Notes: generated by a model from the sequence alone, not told the origin. Shown: positions 1-8,858, counted from the stretch's first letter. The stretch: DNA of 64,000 nt from Prauserella alba (GCF_024171735.1 NZ_JAMTCH010000003.1:794841-858840); one strand, 5' to 3'. Translations and numbers: made by a program.

Positions 1-704
1 GTCGTCAGCAGTGGACGGTGTACCCGGCGGGCGGTCGCCTTGTTCTCCTCGAACTGCTCGGTCTCCGCGAGGGTGCGGCGCAGCCACAGTGCCACCAACC
101 CGAGCACGCCGCCCAGCAGGAACGGCAGTCGCCAGCCCCAGTCGTAGAGCTGGGCCTCGGACAGGCCGCGCGCGAGTGCGAACCCGAGCAGAGACGCGAG
201 CAGGACCGCCGATCCCGTGGAGATGTAGAAGAACGAGGAGTAGCGGCCGCGGCGGGCGGGTGGCGCGATCTCGCCGAGGTAGGCCGAGGCGTTCGAGACC
301 TCGCCGCCGAGTGACAGCCCCTGCGCGATGCGGGCCAGCAGCAACAGGATCGGTGCGAGCCAGCCGACCTGTTCGAACGTCGGCAGGACGCCGATCATGA
401 TCGACCCGCCTGCCATGAGCACGATCGTGAAGATCATCGCCGGCTTGCGTCCGCGCACGTCGGCGAGCCTGCCGATCAGCATCCCGCCGAGCGGGCGGAA
501 GAAGAAGGCAAGGGCGTACGTCGCGAACGTGTTGATCGTGGCGAGGTCGCCGGGGAAGAACGCGCTGGCGAAGTAAATACTGAACGTGGCGTAGATGGTC
601 CAGTCGAACCATTCCAATGCGTTGCCCGCGCTGGCCGCGACCAATCTGCGCACCGGCAGGCGGTGGGGCGTGGTGCGGGATGCGGACACGTGCGATTCGA
701 CCAT
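1..704 (-). CDS. MHS-family MFS transporter, truncated by window edge
   Basis: The first 234 codons of a major-facilitator permease of the metabolite:H+ symporter type (KgtP/ProP-like) can be read from ATG 704 down to base 1; the rest lies outside. The translation has the hallmark MHS start: a charged head, then AGNALEWFDWTIYATFSIYF (TM1), a cytoplasmic loop with GRLADVRGRKPAM after TM2, and RIAQGLSLGGEVSNASAYLGE in TM4, a strong family signature. At least five membrane segments are visible. The family imports dicarboxylates, osmolytes or other organic acids with protons; the substrate cannot be told from this part. It is transcribed towards the left edge, away from the helicase gene. Sure of the family, unsure of the substrate. 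Confidence 0.9.
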   Translation of the reverse strand, partial: MVESHVSASRTTPHRLPVRRLVAASAGNALEWFDWTIYATFSIYFASAFFPGDLATINTFATYALAFFFRPLGGMLIGRLADVRGRKPAMIFTIVLMAGGSIMIGVLPTFEQVGWLAPILLLLARIAQGLSLGGEVSNASAYLGEIAPPARRGRYSSFFYISTGSAVLLASLLGFALARGLSEAQLYDWGWRLPFLLGGVLGLVALWLRRTLAETEQFEENKATARRVHRPLLT

Positions 705-905
705 GTCGGCCCTCCACCTCGGCGTGGCGTGCGCCGCTGCGGTGGCGACCGCGCCGCAGCAACAGAACGCACCGTGCCACAGTGATCACGACGGGGGAAG
801 CCGCCGGACGCGCGATCGATGCCGGACGGCCCGGGAACCGCGCGACGGGACCGGTGCGACCGCACGTCATGACCGAACTGCACACGGCCGTACCGGACAT
901 GCCGG

Positions 906-3029
906 TCAGCTCGTCGACGCCAGCGCGAGTGGCAGGACCTCGGCCGCCCCTGCCCGACGGAGCAGGCGGGCGCCGGCGGTCATCGTCCAGCCGGTGTCGA
1001 CGAGGTCGTCGACGAGCAATACCGGGCCGTCCAGTTCGCTCAGCGCCGCGTGGAGCTCCACCGGCACCCGGAGCCGCTGCCACAGGTCCGCGAGCCGGAC
1101 CGCACTGTTGGCGCGGCGTGGTGGCGGTCCGTCGACGTCGAGTGTGCCGACCAGCGGAAGTCTGCCGATCGAGGCCAGTCGGCCCGCCAGATCGGCCGTG
1201 AGCCGAGGCCGCCGCTGCGAAGCCATCGCCACGATGCCGGCGGGCCGCTCCCGCCAGTCCCATGACGCCAGCACGGCGATGCAGGCCTGGACCAGTTCGT
1301 CCGGCACGGGCCCGTCCGGTGCCTCCGGGCCGAGCAGGTCACGCAGTCGCCCACCCCACGCGACGTCGGTGAGTCTGCCGACGACCCGTCCGGGCCCGGC
1401 CTGCTCGTCCGCGCCGATGCGGCCCGACAGCGGCACGTCGAGCGCTGCCAGCCCCGTCGGCCACTGTTTCCGTGGTGCGACTTCGACACCGGGTTTGGCC
1501 AGTGTCTCGGCGGTCCGTCCGACGATCTCGTCGGCGATCCGGGACGGCCAGCGCTCGCCGGTGCAGTTGTCGCACCGCCCGCAGGGCCCGGCGTGGGGGT
1601 CGTCGAGTTGACTGCGCAGGAACTCCATCCGGCAGTCGCCGGTCGCCGCGTAGTCGACCATGGCCTGCTGTTCGGCCTCGCGGGCGACGCGCACCCGCTC
1701 GTAACGCTCGGCGTCGTAGCTCCACGGCACACCGGTGCCGACCCAGCCGCCCTTCACCCGCCGAACCGCGCCGTCGACGTCGAGCACCTTCAGCACCATC
1801 TCCAGGCGCGAACGGGACAGCTCCACCCTCGGTTCCAGCGCCGCCGTCGACAGGGGACGGTCGGCGTGGGCGAGGGCGTCGAGTACCTGGTTGACGCGGT
1901 GTTCGTCGGGGAACGCCAGTGACCCGAAGTAGTCCCAGATCGCCTTGTCACCCGCGCCGGGCAGGAGCACCACCTCGGCGCGCTGCACGCCGCGGCCCGC
2001 GCGGCCGACCTGCTGGTAGTAGGCGATCGGCGACGACGGTGCGCCGAGGTGGACGACGAAACCCAGGTCGGGCTTGTCGAACCCCATGCCGAGCGCGGAG
2101 GTGGCGACGACGGCCTTGACCTTGCTCGCGAGTAGGTCGTCCTCGATGGCCTGGCGGTCGGCGGGGTCGGTCTTGCCGGTGTAGGCGGCCACCTCGTAGC
2201 CGCGCTGGGCGAGCAGGGCGGCGGTGTCGTGCGCGGCGGCGACGGTGAGGGTGTAGACGATGCCGGAACCGGGCAGGTCCGCCAGGTGTTCGGCGAGCCA
2301 GGCCAGTCGCGCCGTTTCCGTCGGCGTGTCGACCACGGCCAGGCGCAGGCTCTCGCGGTCCAACGGGCCCCGCAGTACGAGCGTGTCGGACTGCCTGCCG
2401 ATGCCGAGCTGCTCGGCGACGTCGGTGACGACCCGGTCGTTGGCCGTCGCGGTCGTGGCCAGGACCGGAACACCGCCTGGCAGCTCGGCGAGAAGCGTGC
2501 GGAGCCTGCGATAGTCGGGGCGGAAGTCGTGTCCCCAGTCCGAGATGCAGTGGGCCTCGTCCACCACGAGCAGGCCCGCGGATGCCGCCAGCTTCGGCAA
2601 CACGGCGTCGCGGAAGTCCGGGTTGTTGAGCCGTTCGGGACTGACCAGCAGTACGTCGATCTCGCCGGCGTCGACGCCGGTCTGCACCTCGTCCCACTCC
2701 TGCTGGTTGGCCGAGTTCATCGTGGCTGCTCGGATCCCCGCGCGTGAGGCGGCCGCGATCTGGTTCCGCATCAGCGCGAGCAGGGGCGAGATGATCACCG
2801 TCGGACCGGAGCCCTGCTGCCGCAGCAGCGCGGTCGCGAGGAAGTACACGGCCGACTTGCCCCAGCCCGTGCGCTGCACCACGAGCGCGCGCCGGTGTTC
2901 GGCGACGAGCGCCTCGATCGCGGTCCACTGGTCGTCGCGCAGCCGCGCATGCTCGCCCGCCAGCGCGTGGAGCAGTGTGGCGGCCCGGTCGCGGAGGCTC
3001 TCGCCGGAGCCGTGTTCCTCGGTAGTCAC
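906..3029 (-). CDS. RecQ-type DNA helicase fused to a phosphoribosyltransferase-like C-terminal domain
   Basis: A 707-residue superfamily 2 helicase that should unwind DNA 3' to 5'. It has a RecQ Walker A (QRTGWGKS, about residues 52-59), DEAH box followed by [16 protein letters not shown], the helicase C domain with QQVGRAGR (motif VI), and the RecQ zinc knuckle ending CGRCDNC. After about residue 500 the usual winged-helix/HRDC parts are replaced by a region ending in [14 protein letters not shown], a textbook PRPP-binding loop of ComF/type I phosphoribosyltransferases. GTG 3029 is chosen because the frame is open but non-helicase upstream and homology begins just after it. RecQ-PRTase fusions occur in actinobacteria (recalled, not searched). 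The PRTase part may act on nucleotides or be a non-catalytic DNA-linked module. Confidence 0.88.
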   Translation of the reverse strand: MTTEEHGSGESLRDRAATLLHALAGEHARLRDDQWTAIEALVAEHRRALVVQRTGWGKSAVYFLATALLRQQGSGPTVIISPLLALMRNQIAAASRAGIRAATMNSANQQEWDEVQTGVDAGEIDVLLVSPERLNNPDFRDAVLPKLAASAGLLVVDEAHCISDWGHDFRPDYRRLRTLLAELPGGVPVLATTATANDRVVTDVAEQLGIGRQSDTLVLRGPLDRESLRLAVVDTPTETARLAWLAEHLADLPGSGIVYTLTVAAAHDTAALLAQRGYEVAAYTGKTDPADRQAIEDDLLASKVKAVVATSALGMGFDKPDLGFVVHLGAPSSPIAYYQQVGRAGRGVQRAEVVLLPGAGDKAIWDYFGSLAFPDEHRVNQVLDALAHADRPLSTAALEPRVELSRSRLEMVLKVLDVDGAVRRVKGGWVGTGVPWSYDAERYERVRVAREAEQQAMVDYAATGDCRMEFLRSQLDDPHAGPCGRCDNCTGERWPSRIADEIVGRTAETLAKPGVEVAPRKQWPTGLAALDVPLSGRIGADEQAGPGRVVGRLTDVAWGGRLRDLLGPEAPDGPVPDELVQACIAVLASWDWRERPAGIVAMASQRRPRLTADLAGRLASIGRLPLVGTLDVDGPPPRRANSAVRLADLWQRLRVPVELHAALSELDGPVLLVDDLVDTGWTMTAGARLLRRAGAAEVLPLALASTS

Positions 3030-3229
3030 CGGTCCAGCTCTACACCTCGTGGCCGACGTTGTCCGCGCCGCGGGGCGGTTTCCTGTTGCGAACGGACCCC
3101 TCGTGCAGGAATGTGATCCACGACACGTGAAACCGGCGTCATGGGGCTCGGGCGGCCGAGTCTCATCGGTGATCGGAACGGGGACCCGGTCGCGGGCGTG
3201 GTGCGTCCCCCAGATCACCACGCCGCCCC

Positions 3230-3278
3230 CGTGTGGTGCGGGCCGACCCGGCAGGGGAGGGCCGGCCCGCACCACACG
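3230..3278. terminator. 16-bp hairpin upstream of nadD
   Basis: Bases 3230-3245 pair perfectly with 3263-3278 (arm CGTGTGGTGCGGGCCG) around a 17-base loop. It lies in the 301-bp non-coding stretch (3030-3330) between the divergently oriented recQ-like and nadD starts. No T-run follows, as usual for actinomycete hairpins, so it could stop transcription in either direction or be a repeat remnant. Apart from a weak -10-like TATAGGGT at 3314-3321, nothing else is visible there. Confidence 0.5.
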
Positions 3279-3330
3279 GATCACCGGCGCACGTCAGCGC
3301 CGCAGTGGACGCGGTATAGGGTGGGTGGCC

Positions 3331-3927
3331 ATGTCGTCGCGACGCATCGGGGTCATGGGCGGAACCTTCGATCCCGTGCACCATGGCCACCTCGTTGCCG
3401 CCAGCGAGGTACAGGCCAGATTCGAACTCGACGAGGTCATCTTCGTCCCGACCGGTCAGCCGTGGCAGAAGGCCGACCGGGTGGTCACGCCGGCCGAGGA
3501 TCGCTACCTCATGACCGTCATCGCCACCGCGTCGAACCCGGTGTTCTCCGTCAGCAGGGTGGACATCGACCGCGGCGGCCAGACCTACACCGTCGACACC
3601 CTGCGCGACCTGCGTGTGCAGTATCCCGACGACGACCTGTTCTTCATCACCGGCGCCGACGCGCTCCAGCAGATACTCACGTGGCGTGCCGCCGACGAGG
3701 TGTTCGCCAACGCGCACTTCATCGGCGTGACCAGGCCCGGATACCGCCTCGACGACGACCACCTGCCGCCCGGCAAGGCGAGCCTGGTGGAAGTCACGGC
3801 GATGGCGATCTCGTCCACCGCGCTGCGTGCACGGGTCGCCGGCGGCGAACCGGTGTGGTACCTCGTTCCCGACGGCGTCGTGCGCTACATCCACAAGCGC
3901 GGGCTGTATCGCATGGATCACGGCTGA
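3331..3927 (+). CDS. nadD: Nicotinate-nucleotide adenylyltransferase NadD
   Basis: A 198-residue cytosolic enzyme that joins NaMN and ATP to form deamido-NAD+ in NAD biosynthesis. The start reads [18 protein letters not shown], the (G)GTFDP.H.GH nucleotidyltransferase motif; the C-terminal part has the SSTALRARV version of the ISSTxIR signature. ATG 3331 is taken because the family motif begins five residues later; a much longer open frame upstream is non-homologous. In mycobacteria nadD is followed directly by rsfS and gpgP. Here the same order holds but about 2.1 kb separates nadD from rsfS. The last 15 codons, the stop and 10 more bases are present again just before rsfS (see the direct repeats). 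Identity is very secure. Confidence 0.97.
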   Translation: MSSRRIGVMGGTFDPVHHGHLVAASEVQARFELDEVIFVPTGQPWQKADRVVTPAEDRYLMTVIATASNPVFSVSRVDIDRGGQTYTVDTLRDLRVQYPDDDLFFITGADALQQILTWRAADEVFANAHFIGVTRPGYRLDDDHLPPGKASLVEVTAMAISSTALRARVAGGEPVWYLVPDGVVRYIHKRGLYRMDHG

Positions 3928-3937
3928 CCGGGCGGAG
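3883..3937 (+). repeat. Direct repeat copy 1: 3' end of nadD
   Basis: These 55 bases (last codons of nadD, its TGA and 10 bases beyond) recur at 5949-6004 with two substitutions and one extra G. The two copies bracket the inverted-orientation module made of the 94-residue protein and the XRE regulator. This copy keeps the nadD frame intact. Confidence 0.9.
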
Positions 3938-3940
3938 CGA

Positions 3941-4225
3941 TCAGTAGACGCCGAGCCAGACGTGCCAGCACGCTGAGCAATCGAACAGCGCCGCTTGTTC
4001 GCGTCGACGCCGCCGCGGCATGGTGATCAGCCTCCCGCACAGCATCTCCGCCACGATGCCGACGGCCGGTTCGTCGACGGTGTCACCGATGTGCCGTACG
4101 CCCTCGGCGACCGGGCGCCATCCCGGCACAGTGTCGAGATCGGGCGTGTCCGGGTCGGCCTCGATCGGCCACCCGTCCGGACCGACGGCCAGGACGGCGC
4201 CGTCGACATGCTGCACGAGCCACAT
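3941..4225 (-). CDS. Small hypothetical protein of the XRE module
   Basis: A 94-residue protein of unknown function starting WLVQHVDGAVLAVGPDGWP and ending in an arginine patch (MPRRRRREQ) followed by LFDCSACWHVWLGVY, with two cysteines three residues apart (CSAC). Codon use fits a real gene. It lies downstream of the XRE regulator on the same strand, separated from it by a hairpin at 4252-4282, and ends four bases from the nadD direct repeat. Small ORFs of this kind often accompany XRE regulators in Pseudonocardiaceae and Streptomyces, but I do not recognise a named family and assign no function. Confidence 0.65.
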   Translation of the reverse strand: MWLVQHVDGAVLAVGPDGWPIEADPDTPDLDTVPGWRPVAEGVRHIGDTVDEPAVGIVAEMLCGRLITMPRRRRREQAALFDCSACWHVWLGVY

Positions 4226-4251
4226 GCCGACAGCGTCGCGGGCCGCGAGAG

Positions 4252-4282
4252 GGGTGAGGGGTACGGTTCGTACCCCTCACCC
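4252..4282 (-). terminator. Hairpin after the XRE regulator gene
   Basis: A perfect 14-bp stem (arm GGGTGAGGGGTACG, 4252-4265, with 4269-4282) and a three-base loop lies eight bases past the regulator's stop codon. It probably ends most transcripts before the 94-residue gene. Confidence 0.7.
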
Positions 4283-4289
4283 GGTCAGC

Positions 4290-5519
4290 TCACGCGGCGA
4301 TCCCGACCCGCTCGCACAGGTTTCGCACGTCGTCGGCCAGCCCGGTCGGCGGCCGTTTACGCAGCCCGATGAGCATCCCGCGAGCGTGCCCGTTGTAGCG
4401 GATGGTCTCCGGCGCGGTGCGCTCGCTCGAATTCAGCAGCGCCCACGTGGCGTGCCGGTCGCCGCGTTGCCAGTGCGCCCGTGACACCTCGATCAGGTGC
4501 CGCGACCGCCGCGCCAATGAGGAGATCGCCTCGGCGTCGAACCGGTCCGCGGCCTGCAGTGCCTCGCCGGGCCGCTGCAGGTCGACGGCGATCGTGACCG
4601 CGTGCGCGCCCATGACCGGCTGCGAGAAACTCGACTGCACGTGCCGATACCCGGTGCCCAGATCGCGGGCGATCCGGTCGGCCGTCTCCCAACGCGCCAT
4701 CGCCTCGCCGTGCCGGCCCCGTCGGGCGTGGACCAGGGCGCACTCGACCTCGAGTGCGCCGGCCATGCCCCGCCAGTCGGCATGCTGCTGGTCGTAGGGC
4801 TGCAGCCGCCGGATCGCGTCCTCGGCCAGCGCGAGCGCCTCGTCCCATCGTCCGGATTCGCGCAGTGCCTGGACCATCGCCCAGGCGCCGCCTGCCGCGA
4901 CGAGCGGGTCGTCGGCCTCCTGTCCTTCGGTCAGCGCGCGGTCGGCCACCATCCACACCAGCTCGGGGGCCGGCTGATAGGCGACGTAGAAGTCGGCAAG
5001 CTGGTACACGCCCGACAGCACGCGCCGCGCCTGCCGCCGGTCATCGCCTCGCAGCGTGCGCACGGCAGCCTGCGCATCGCGGATCAGGTCAGGCAGCACC
5101 GCGCCGAGCTGGGTGCGGTGATCCGGTGTCGAGTGGCGCACCCGCCAAGCCCGTTCGAGGCGGTGCGCGAGGTGCTCGACGTTCGGCGGCACGCTCGGTG
5201 TCGGCCCGGCGACGCGGTATTCGGTGAGCGCAGCCTGGACTGTCGACAGCGCGGCGTGCCGGGTTCCGGCGAACATCTCGACCGACACGGCGTCGCCGTT
5301 GCCCGTCAGCTCGGCCAGGTCGTTCAGCTCGAGGGCCTGCGCGAGCTTGAGCAGCATGTTCAGCCGCGGCGTCTGCAACCGCCCGTTCTCCACGGCCTTG
5401 AGCCATTCGGCGGAGCGTTCGACGAGCCCGGCAAGCACCGGCCGGGAGAGGCCCGCGCGCTCGCGGAAGAACTTGATGCGCTGCCCGACGGTCACCTCGT
5501 CGTGCGGCTGCGGGTACAT
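4290..5519 (-). CDS. XRE-family transcriptional regulator with long helical C-terminus
   Basis: A 409-residue DNA-binding protein. Residues about 10-65 form a Cro/CI helix-turn-helix (TVGQRIKFFRERAGLSRPVL, then SAEWLKAVENGR and a leucine-rich helix). The remaining 340 residues are alanine- and arginine-rich helices resembling TPR-like sensor regions of large actinomycete XRE regulators. ATG 5519 is chosen because the HTH follows directly; an in-frame ATG 63 bases upstream adds an arginine-rich non-conserved tail. The gene faces the opposite way to nadD and rsfS, which are adjacent in relatives, and sits inside a repeat-bracketed insertion. What it regulates is unknown; such proteins often control secondary metabolism or a partner gene next door. 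Confidence 0.85.
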   Translation of the reverse strand: MYPQPHDEVTVGQRIKFFRERAGLSRPVLAGLVERSAEWLKAVENGRLQTPRLNMLLKLAQALELNDLAELTGNGDAVSVEMFAGTRHAALSTVQAALTEYRVAGPTPSVPPNVEHLAHRLERAWRVRHSTPDHRTQLGAVLPDLIRDAQAAVRTLRGDDRRQARRVLSGVYQLADFYVAYQPAPELVWMVADRALTEGQEADDPLVAAGGAWAMVQALRESGRWDEALALAEDAIRRLQPYDQQHADWRGMAGALEVECALVHARRGRHGEAMARWETADRIARDLGTGYRHVQSSFSQPVMGAHAVTIAVDLQRPGEALQAADRFDAEAISSLARRSRHLIEVSRAHWQRGDRHATWALLNSSERTAPETIRYNGHARGMLIGLRKRPPTGLADDVRNLCERVGIAA

Positions 5520-5948
5520 GGCACCACACCCTTCGCGGAGTCGAGCCCTCCGCGGAAGCCCGGTGGCGAACCGGGGGCTCAACCTCCGCGAAGAGGACAG
5601 CGGTCAGGGTAGCGTGGCCGCACGCCCGGACGGGACCGTCCGACCGAGGGGGTACCGCCACGTGCCGCCTCCGGCGGCCGGACAGGTCCGCCGACCGTGA
5701 CCTGCTCGACGAGCTTGCCGGCGGTGCGCACCGGCTGGACCCTTCCGATCAAGGCCCCGACCGGTGGTGCAGTCGCCACGCCGGGACCGTCTTCTAACGG
5801 TGTTTCCGCGTGGTGCCGACCAGGCCGTTCGGAACAACCCGGGAACAACGTGGGGTTGAGCGGAGTTGCGTAGCAAGGTGCGACGCCGGGTGTCGTTTCA
5901 GCAGGTCACGCGCAGGATGAGTGGAATCGGCCCGCGCCGCCCGCCGCC
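5520..5948. other. Non-coding stretch of the inserted module
   Basis: This 429-bp stretch lies between the XRE start and repeat copy 2 and holds no convincing gene. It must carry the XRE promoter. Short open frames here have poor codon bias; one plus-strand frame ends ..NNPGTTWG-stop near 5857, which could be a decayed protein end but is not identifiable. Confidence 0.45.
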
Positions 5949-6004
5949 CGCTACATCCGCAAGCGCGGGGCTGTATCGCACGGATCACGGCTGACCGGGC
6001 GGAG
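5949..6004 (+). repeat. Direct repeat copy 2: displaced nadD 3' end
   Basis: A 56-base near-copy of 3883-3937 containing nadD's final codons and stop, with an extra G that breaks the frame and two substitutions. It lies 68 bases before rsfS, about where the original nadD end would be if nadD and rsfS were once adjacent. Confidence 0.9.
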
Positions 6005-6072
6005 TCGACGGGTGCGTCGGTCCCTCCGGGTACCCTGCATCCGGCGTACGTACTAATCCGGAGGGCACCACC

Positions 6073-6474
6073 GTGGCAGCGACGGCCGAAGCACGAGACC
6101 TCGCGAACGTGGCCGCGCACGCGGCCGCCGACAAGAAAGCGACCGACATCGTCGTGCTCGACGTCTCCGATCAACTCGTGATCACCGACGCGTTCGTCAT
6201 CGCGTCCGCACCGAACGAACGGCAGGTCGGTGCGATAGTGGACAACGTCGAGGAGAAGATGCGCAAGGCCGGGCACAAACCGGTGCGCCGTGAGGGCGCC
6301 CGGGAGGGCCGCTGGGTGCTGCTCGACTTCGTCGATGTCGTGGTCCACGTCCAGCACGACGAGGAACGTTCCTTCTACGGGCTCGAACGCCTGTGGAAGG
6401 ACTGCCCGCAACTCGAGGTCGACGGCCTCGACGAGGCCGTGGCCAGGGCGGCAGAGGAATCGGACGTCCCGTGA
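6073..6474 (+). CDS. rsfS: Ribosome silencing factor RsfS
   Basis: A 133-residue protein of the Iojap/RsfS family that binds ribosomal protein L14 and blocks joining of the 30S and 50S subunits when nutrients run low. Visible family features are KKATDIVVLDVSDQLVITDAF near residue 22, the conserved SAPNERQVGAIVDNV helix, and GRWVLLDFVDVVVHV with FYGLERLWKD near the end. GTG 6073 follows a GGAGGG site (6060-6065). The stop overlaps the next gene's GTG by four bases, so translation is probably coupled to the phosphatase. Length and order match mycobacterial rsfS between nadD and gpgP. Confidence 0.96.
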   Translation: MAATAEARDLANVAAHAAADKKATDIVVLDVSDQLVITDAFVIASAPNERQVGAIVDNVEEKMRKAGHKPVRREGAREGRWVLLDFVDVVVHVQHDEERSFYGLERLWKDCPQLEVDGLDEAVARAAEESDVP

Positions 6475-7082
6475 GCGTCGAACGGATCGTGCTCTGGCGG
6501 CACGGCGAGACCGACTACAACGCCGCAGGCCGGATGCAGGGCCACCTCGATTCGGCACTCACCGAGGTCGGCTGGAACCAGGCGCGCTTCGCCGTGGCCG
6601 CACTCGCGCGGTTCGAACCGGACCTGGTGATCGCCTCCGACCTGCGCCGCGCGACCGACACCGCGACGGTGCTGACCGACGCGATCGGCGTCCCGTTGCG
6701 GCTCGACAAGCGGTTGCGCGAAACGCACCTGGGCGAGTGGCAGGGCATGACCGGTGCCGAGGTCGATGTGCAGGCCCCCGGTGAACGGGGCCGCTGGCGG
6801 CTCGACGCGACGTGGGCCCCGCCCGGTGGGGAATCGCGCGTCGACGTCGCCGAGCGCGCCGGTGAAGTGGTCACCGACCTGCTGCGCGACGACGAGGAAT
6901 ACGGCACCGTGCTGCTCGCAGCCCACGGTGGACTGATCCTCGCCCTGACCGCGCACTTGGTGGACCTGCCGGTGACCCTGTGGCCGTCGCTCGGCGGCAT
7001 CGGCAACTGTCACTGGGTGGACCTGCACCGGCGGGACGGCCGCTGGCGACTGCAGGCCTACAATGCCGGCATGACGGGATAA
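6471..7082 (+). CDS. gpgP: Histidine phosphatase, probable glucosyl-3-phosphoglycerate phosphatase GpgP
   Basis: A 203-residue branch-1 histidine phosphatase. The catalytic motif WRHGETDYNAAGRMQGHLDS is near the N-terminus; the second histidine is in LLAAHGGL and the acid residue in ETHLGEWQGM. The motif and the following QG.LD match mycobacterial GpgP, which dephosphorylates glucosyl-3-phosphoglycerate to glucosylglycerate, an early precursor of methylglucose lipopolysaccharides. Position between rsfS and the octT-like gene is the same as in Mycobacterium tuberculosis. GTG 6471 overlaps the rsfS stop. A general phosphoglycerate-mutase-like role cannot be excluded from sequence alone. Confidence 0.88.
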   Translation: MSVERIVLWRHGETDYNAAGRMQGHLDSALTEVGWNQARFAVAALARFEPDLVIASDLRRATDTATVLTDAIGVPLRLDKRLRETHLGEWQGMTGAEVDVQAPGERGRWRLDATWAPPGGESRVDVAERAGEVVTDLLRDDEEYGTVLLAAHGGLILALTAHLVDLPVTLWPSLGGIGNCHWVDLHRRDGRWRLQAYNAGMTG

Positions 7083-7090
7083 CACCGGCG

Positions 7091-7870
7091 ATGGCGGAGC
7101 AGGCCCCGGTGACCGAGCCCCGGATCCTGGTGCTCGGCGACTCGCTCAGCTTTCACGGACCGGACAGTGGACACCCGGCGGACGAACCCCGGCTGTGGCC
7201 GAACGTGTGCGCCCGCCACCTCGGCGGGGATGCGGTCCTGTTCGCCGGTTTCGGGTGGACCGCCCGCGACGCGTGGTGGGCGCTCATCGGCGATCCGCAG
7301 CTGTGGGCGGAGTTGCATCGGGCCGACGTCGTCGTGCTGGCCGTCGGCAGTATGGACACGCTGCCCTCGCCGCTGCCGACCTACCTGCGCACCGGATTGC
7401 GGTATCTGCGCCCCGACGGACTCCGGCGGTTCGCCCGCGGGGCCTACCGCCGTGCGCAGCCGGCGCTGGCACGGCTGACGCGAGGCAGGCCCGCCGTGCT
7501 GCCCGCGCGGCTGACGGTGCGCTACCTCGACACGGCCGTCGGCGCGTTGCGCGTGCTGCGTCCGGAACTTCCGATCGTGGGCTGGCTGCCGTCGGTGCAC
7601 CGGTCGGCCGACTACGGCCGGGTGCACAGCGAACGGGCCGCGACCGCGGCGAGGCTGACCGCGTGGTCCGAGCACGCCGACGTGCCGATGTTCGACGTGG
7701 CCGGCGTCGTCGGCGAGCACGTCCTCCGTGGACACGGCAATCCCGACGGCATGCATTGGGGCTGGGACGGCCATGCCGCCGTCGGCCGTGCGATGGCGGA
7801 ACGGATCTCGGCGATCCGGCCCGGCGTGGCGTCGGCGCCGGTTCCCGGACGCGACGCTCACGGAACGTAA
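7091..7870 (+). CDS. octT: SGNH-type acyltransferase/hydrolase, probable diglucosylglycerate octanoyltransferase OctT
   Basis: A 259-residue protein with the SGNH/GDSL fold: GDSLSFHG near residue 18 gives the nucleophile serine, and DGMHWGWDGH near residue 220 gives the Asp-x-x-His pair. No signal peptide is seen, so it should act in the cytosol. Directly after gpgP and before degV, the position matches mycobacterial octT, which transfers octanoate to diglucosylglycerate in methylglucose-lipopolysaccharide synthesis. Naming depends on synteny plus the SGNH motifs. It starts at ATG 7091, nine bases after gpgP. Confidence 0.8.
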   Translation: MAEQAPVTEPRILVLGDSLSFHGPDSGHPADEPRLWPNVCARHLGGDAVLFAGFGWTARDAWWALIGDPQLWAELHRADVVVLAVGSMDTLPSPLPTYLRTGLRYLRPDGLRRFARGAYRRAQPALARLTRGRPAVLPARLTVRYLDTAVGALRVLRPELPIVGWLPSVHRSADYGRVHSERAATAARLTAWSEHADVPMFDVAGVVGEHVLRGHGNPDGMHWGWDGHAAVGRAMAERISAIRPGVASAPVPGRDAHGT

Positions 7871-7879
7871 GCTGACGAC

Positions 7880-8734
7880 GTGCCGGTCGCCGTCGTCACC
7901 GATTCCACAGCCCACCTCCCGGAAGGTCTCGCCGAGAGGCTCGGTATCCGGGTGGTCCCGCTGCACGTGCTCGTTGACGGACTGGCCGTTCCCGTCGACG
8001 AGTTCGGACCCGACGAACTGACCGCCGCGCTGCGGCGGAAACGGATCGTCACGACATCGCGGCCGACGCCCTCGGAGTTCGCGGCGCAGTTCCGGGACGC
8101 CCTCGACGCGGGCGCCGACTCGATCGTGTCGGTGCATCTGTCGAAACGCCTGTCCGGCACTTGGGAGGCCGCGGTGCTCGCGGCCCAGGAAGTGGGACCG
8201 GACCGGGTGCGTGTCGTCGATTCGCGGACCACGGCCATGGGGCTCGGATTCGCCGCCAGCCACGCCGCGACAGCCGCGCAGTCCGGCCTGACCGGCGCAG
8301 CGGTCGAGGACGCCGCCACGGCGGCAGCGTTGCGATCACGGACGTTGTTCGTCGTCGAGACCCTCGAACACTTGCGCCGCGGCGGACGGATCGGCCACGC
8401 GGCCGCGCTGCTCGGGACCGCCCTGATGGTCAAGCCGGTGCTGCACATGGCCGAAGGGGAGATCACGCCCCTCGAGAAGGTGCGCACCACCGGCAGGGCG
8501 ATGGCACGACTGGTCGAGCTGGCGGTGGAGGCCGCCGGAGGTGAGCCGGACGTGGAGATCGCGGTGCATCACCTCGCGGCGCCGGACCGCGCGGCCGAGT
8601 TGGCTACGAGGCTCGACGAACGCCTTCCGGCCTCGCGCGGCTGTGTCGTCACCGAACTGGGCGCCGTGATCGGCGCGCACACCGGCCCCGGCGTTCTCGG
8701 CGTCGTCGTGCAGCCCCCGCCACCCCGTTCCTGA
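7880..8734 (+). CDS. DegV-family fatty-acid-binding protein
   Basis: A 284-residue DegV protein. VAVVTDSTAHLP at the start and the TTSRPTPSEF and HLSKRLSGTWEAA segments are the family's lipid-headgroup-binding loops. FVVETLEHLRRGGRIG is also diagnostic. DegV proteins bind a single fatty-acid chain and, as FakB, present it to the FakA kinase in Firmicutes; no FakA is nearby and in actinobacteria the role is less defined. Here it ends the gpgP-octT run, so it could supply octanoate-type acyl chains, but that is inference. GTG 7880 starts ten bases after octT. Confidence 0.92.
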   Translation: MPVAVVTDSTAHLPEGLAERLGIRVVPLHVLVDGLAVPVDEFGPDELTAALRRKRIVTTSRPTPSEFAAQFRDALDAGADSIVSVHLSKRLSGTWEAAVLAAQEVGPDRVRVVDSRTTAMGLGFAASHAATAAQSGLTGAAVEDAATAAALRSRTLFVVETLEHLRRGGRIGHAAALLGTALMVKPVLHMAEGEITPLEKVRTTGRAMARLVELAVEAAGGEPDVEIAVHHLAAPDRAAELATRLDERLPASRGCVVTELGAVIGAHTGPGVLGVVVQPPPPRS

Positions 8735-8858
8735 CGTCGCCCCGGCAGTGACGCGCTACCGGCCTCCGGAGCGCGTCCGTGACGGCGGGCTGCGGCGGCC
8801 GGGCATCGTAGCGCATCCCACCGACGACGACCGGTGACGACGGTGTTCGAGTGCGGAG

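Noticed and set aside
5583-5948. Functional integrase gene within the nadD insertion
   Set aside because: No open frame of sufficient length and no tyrosine or serine recombinase motifs.
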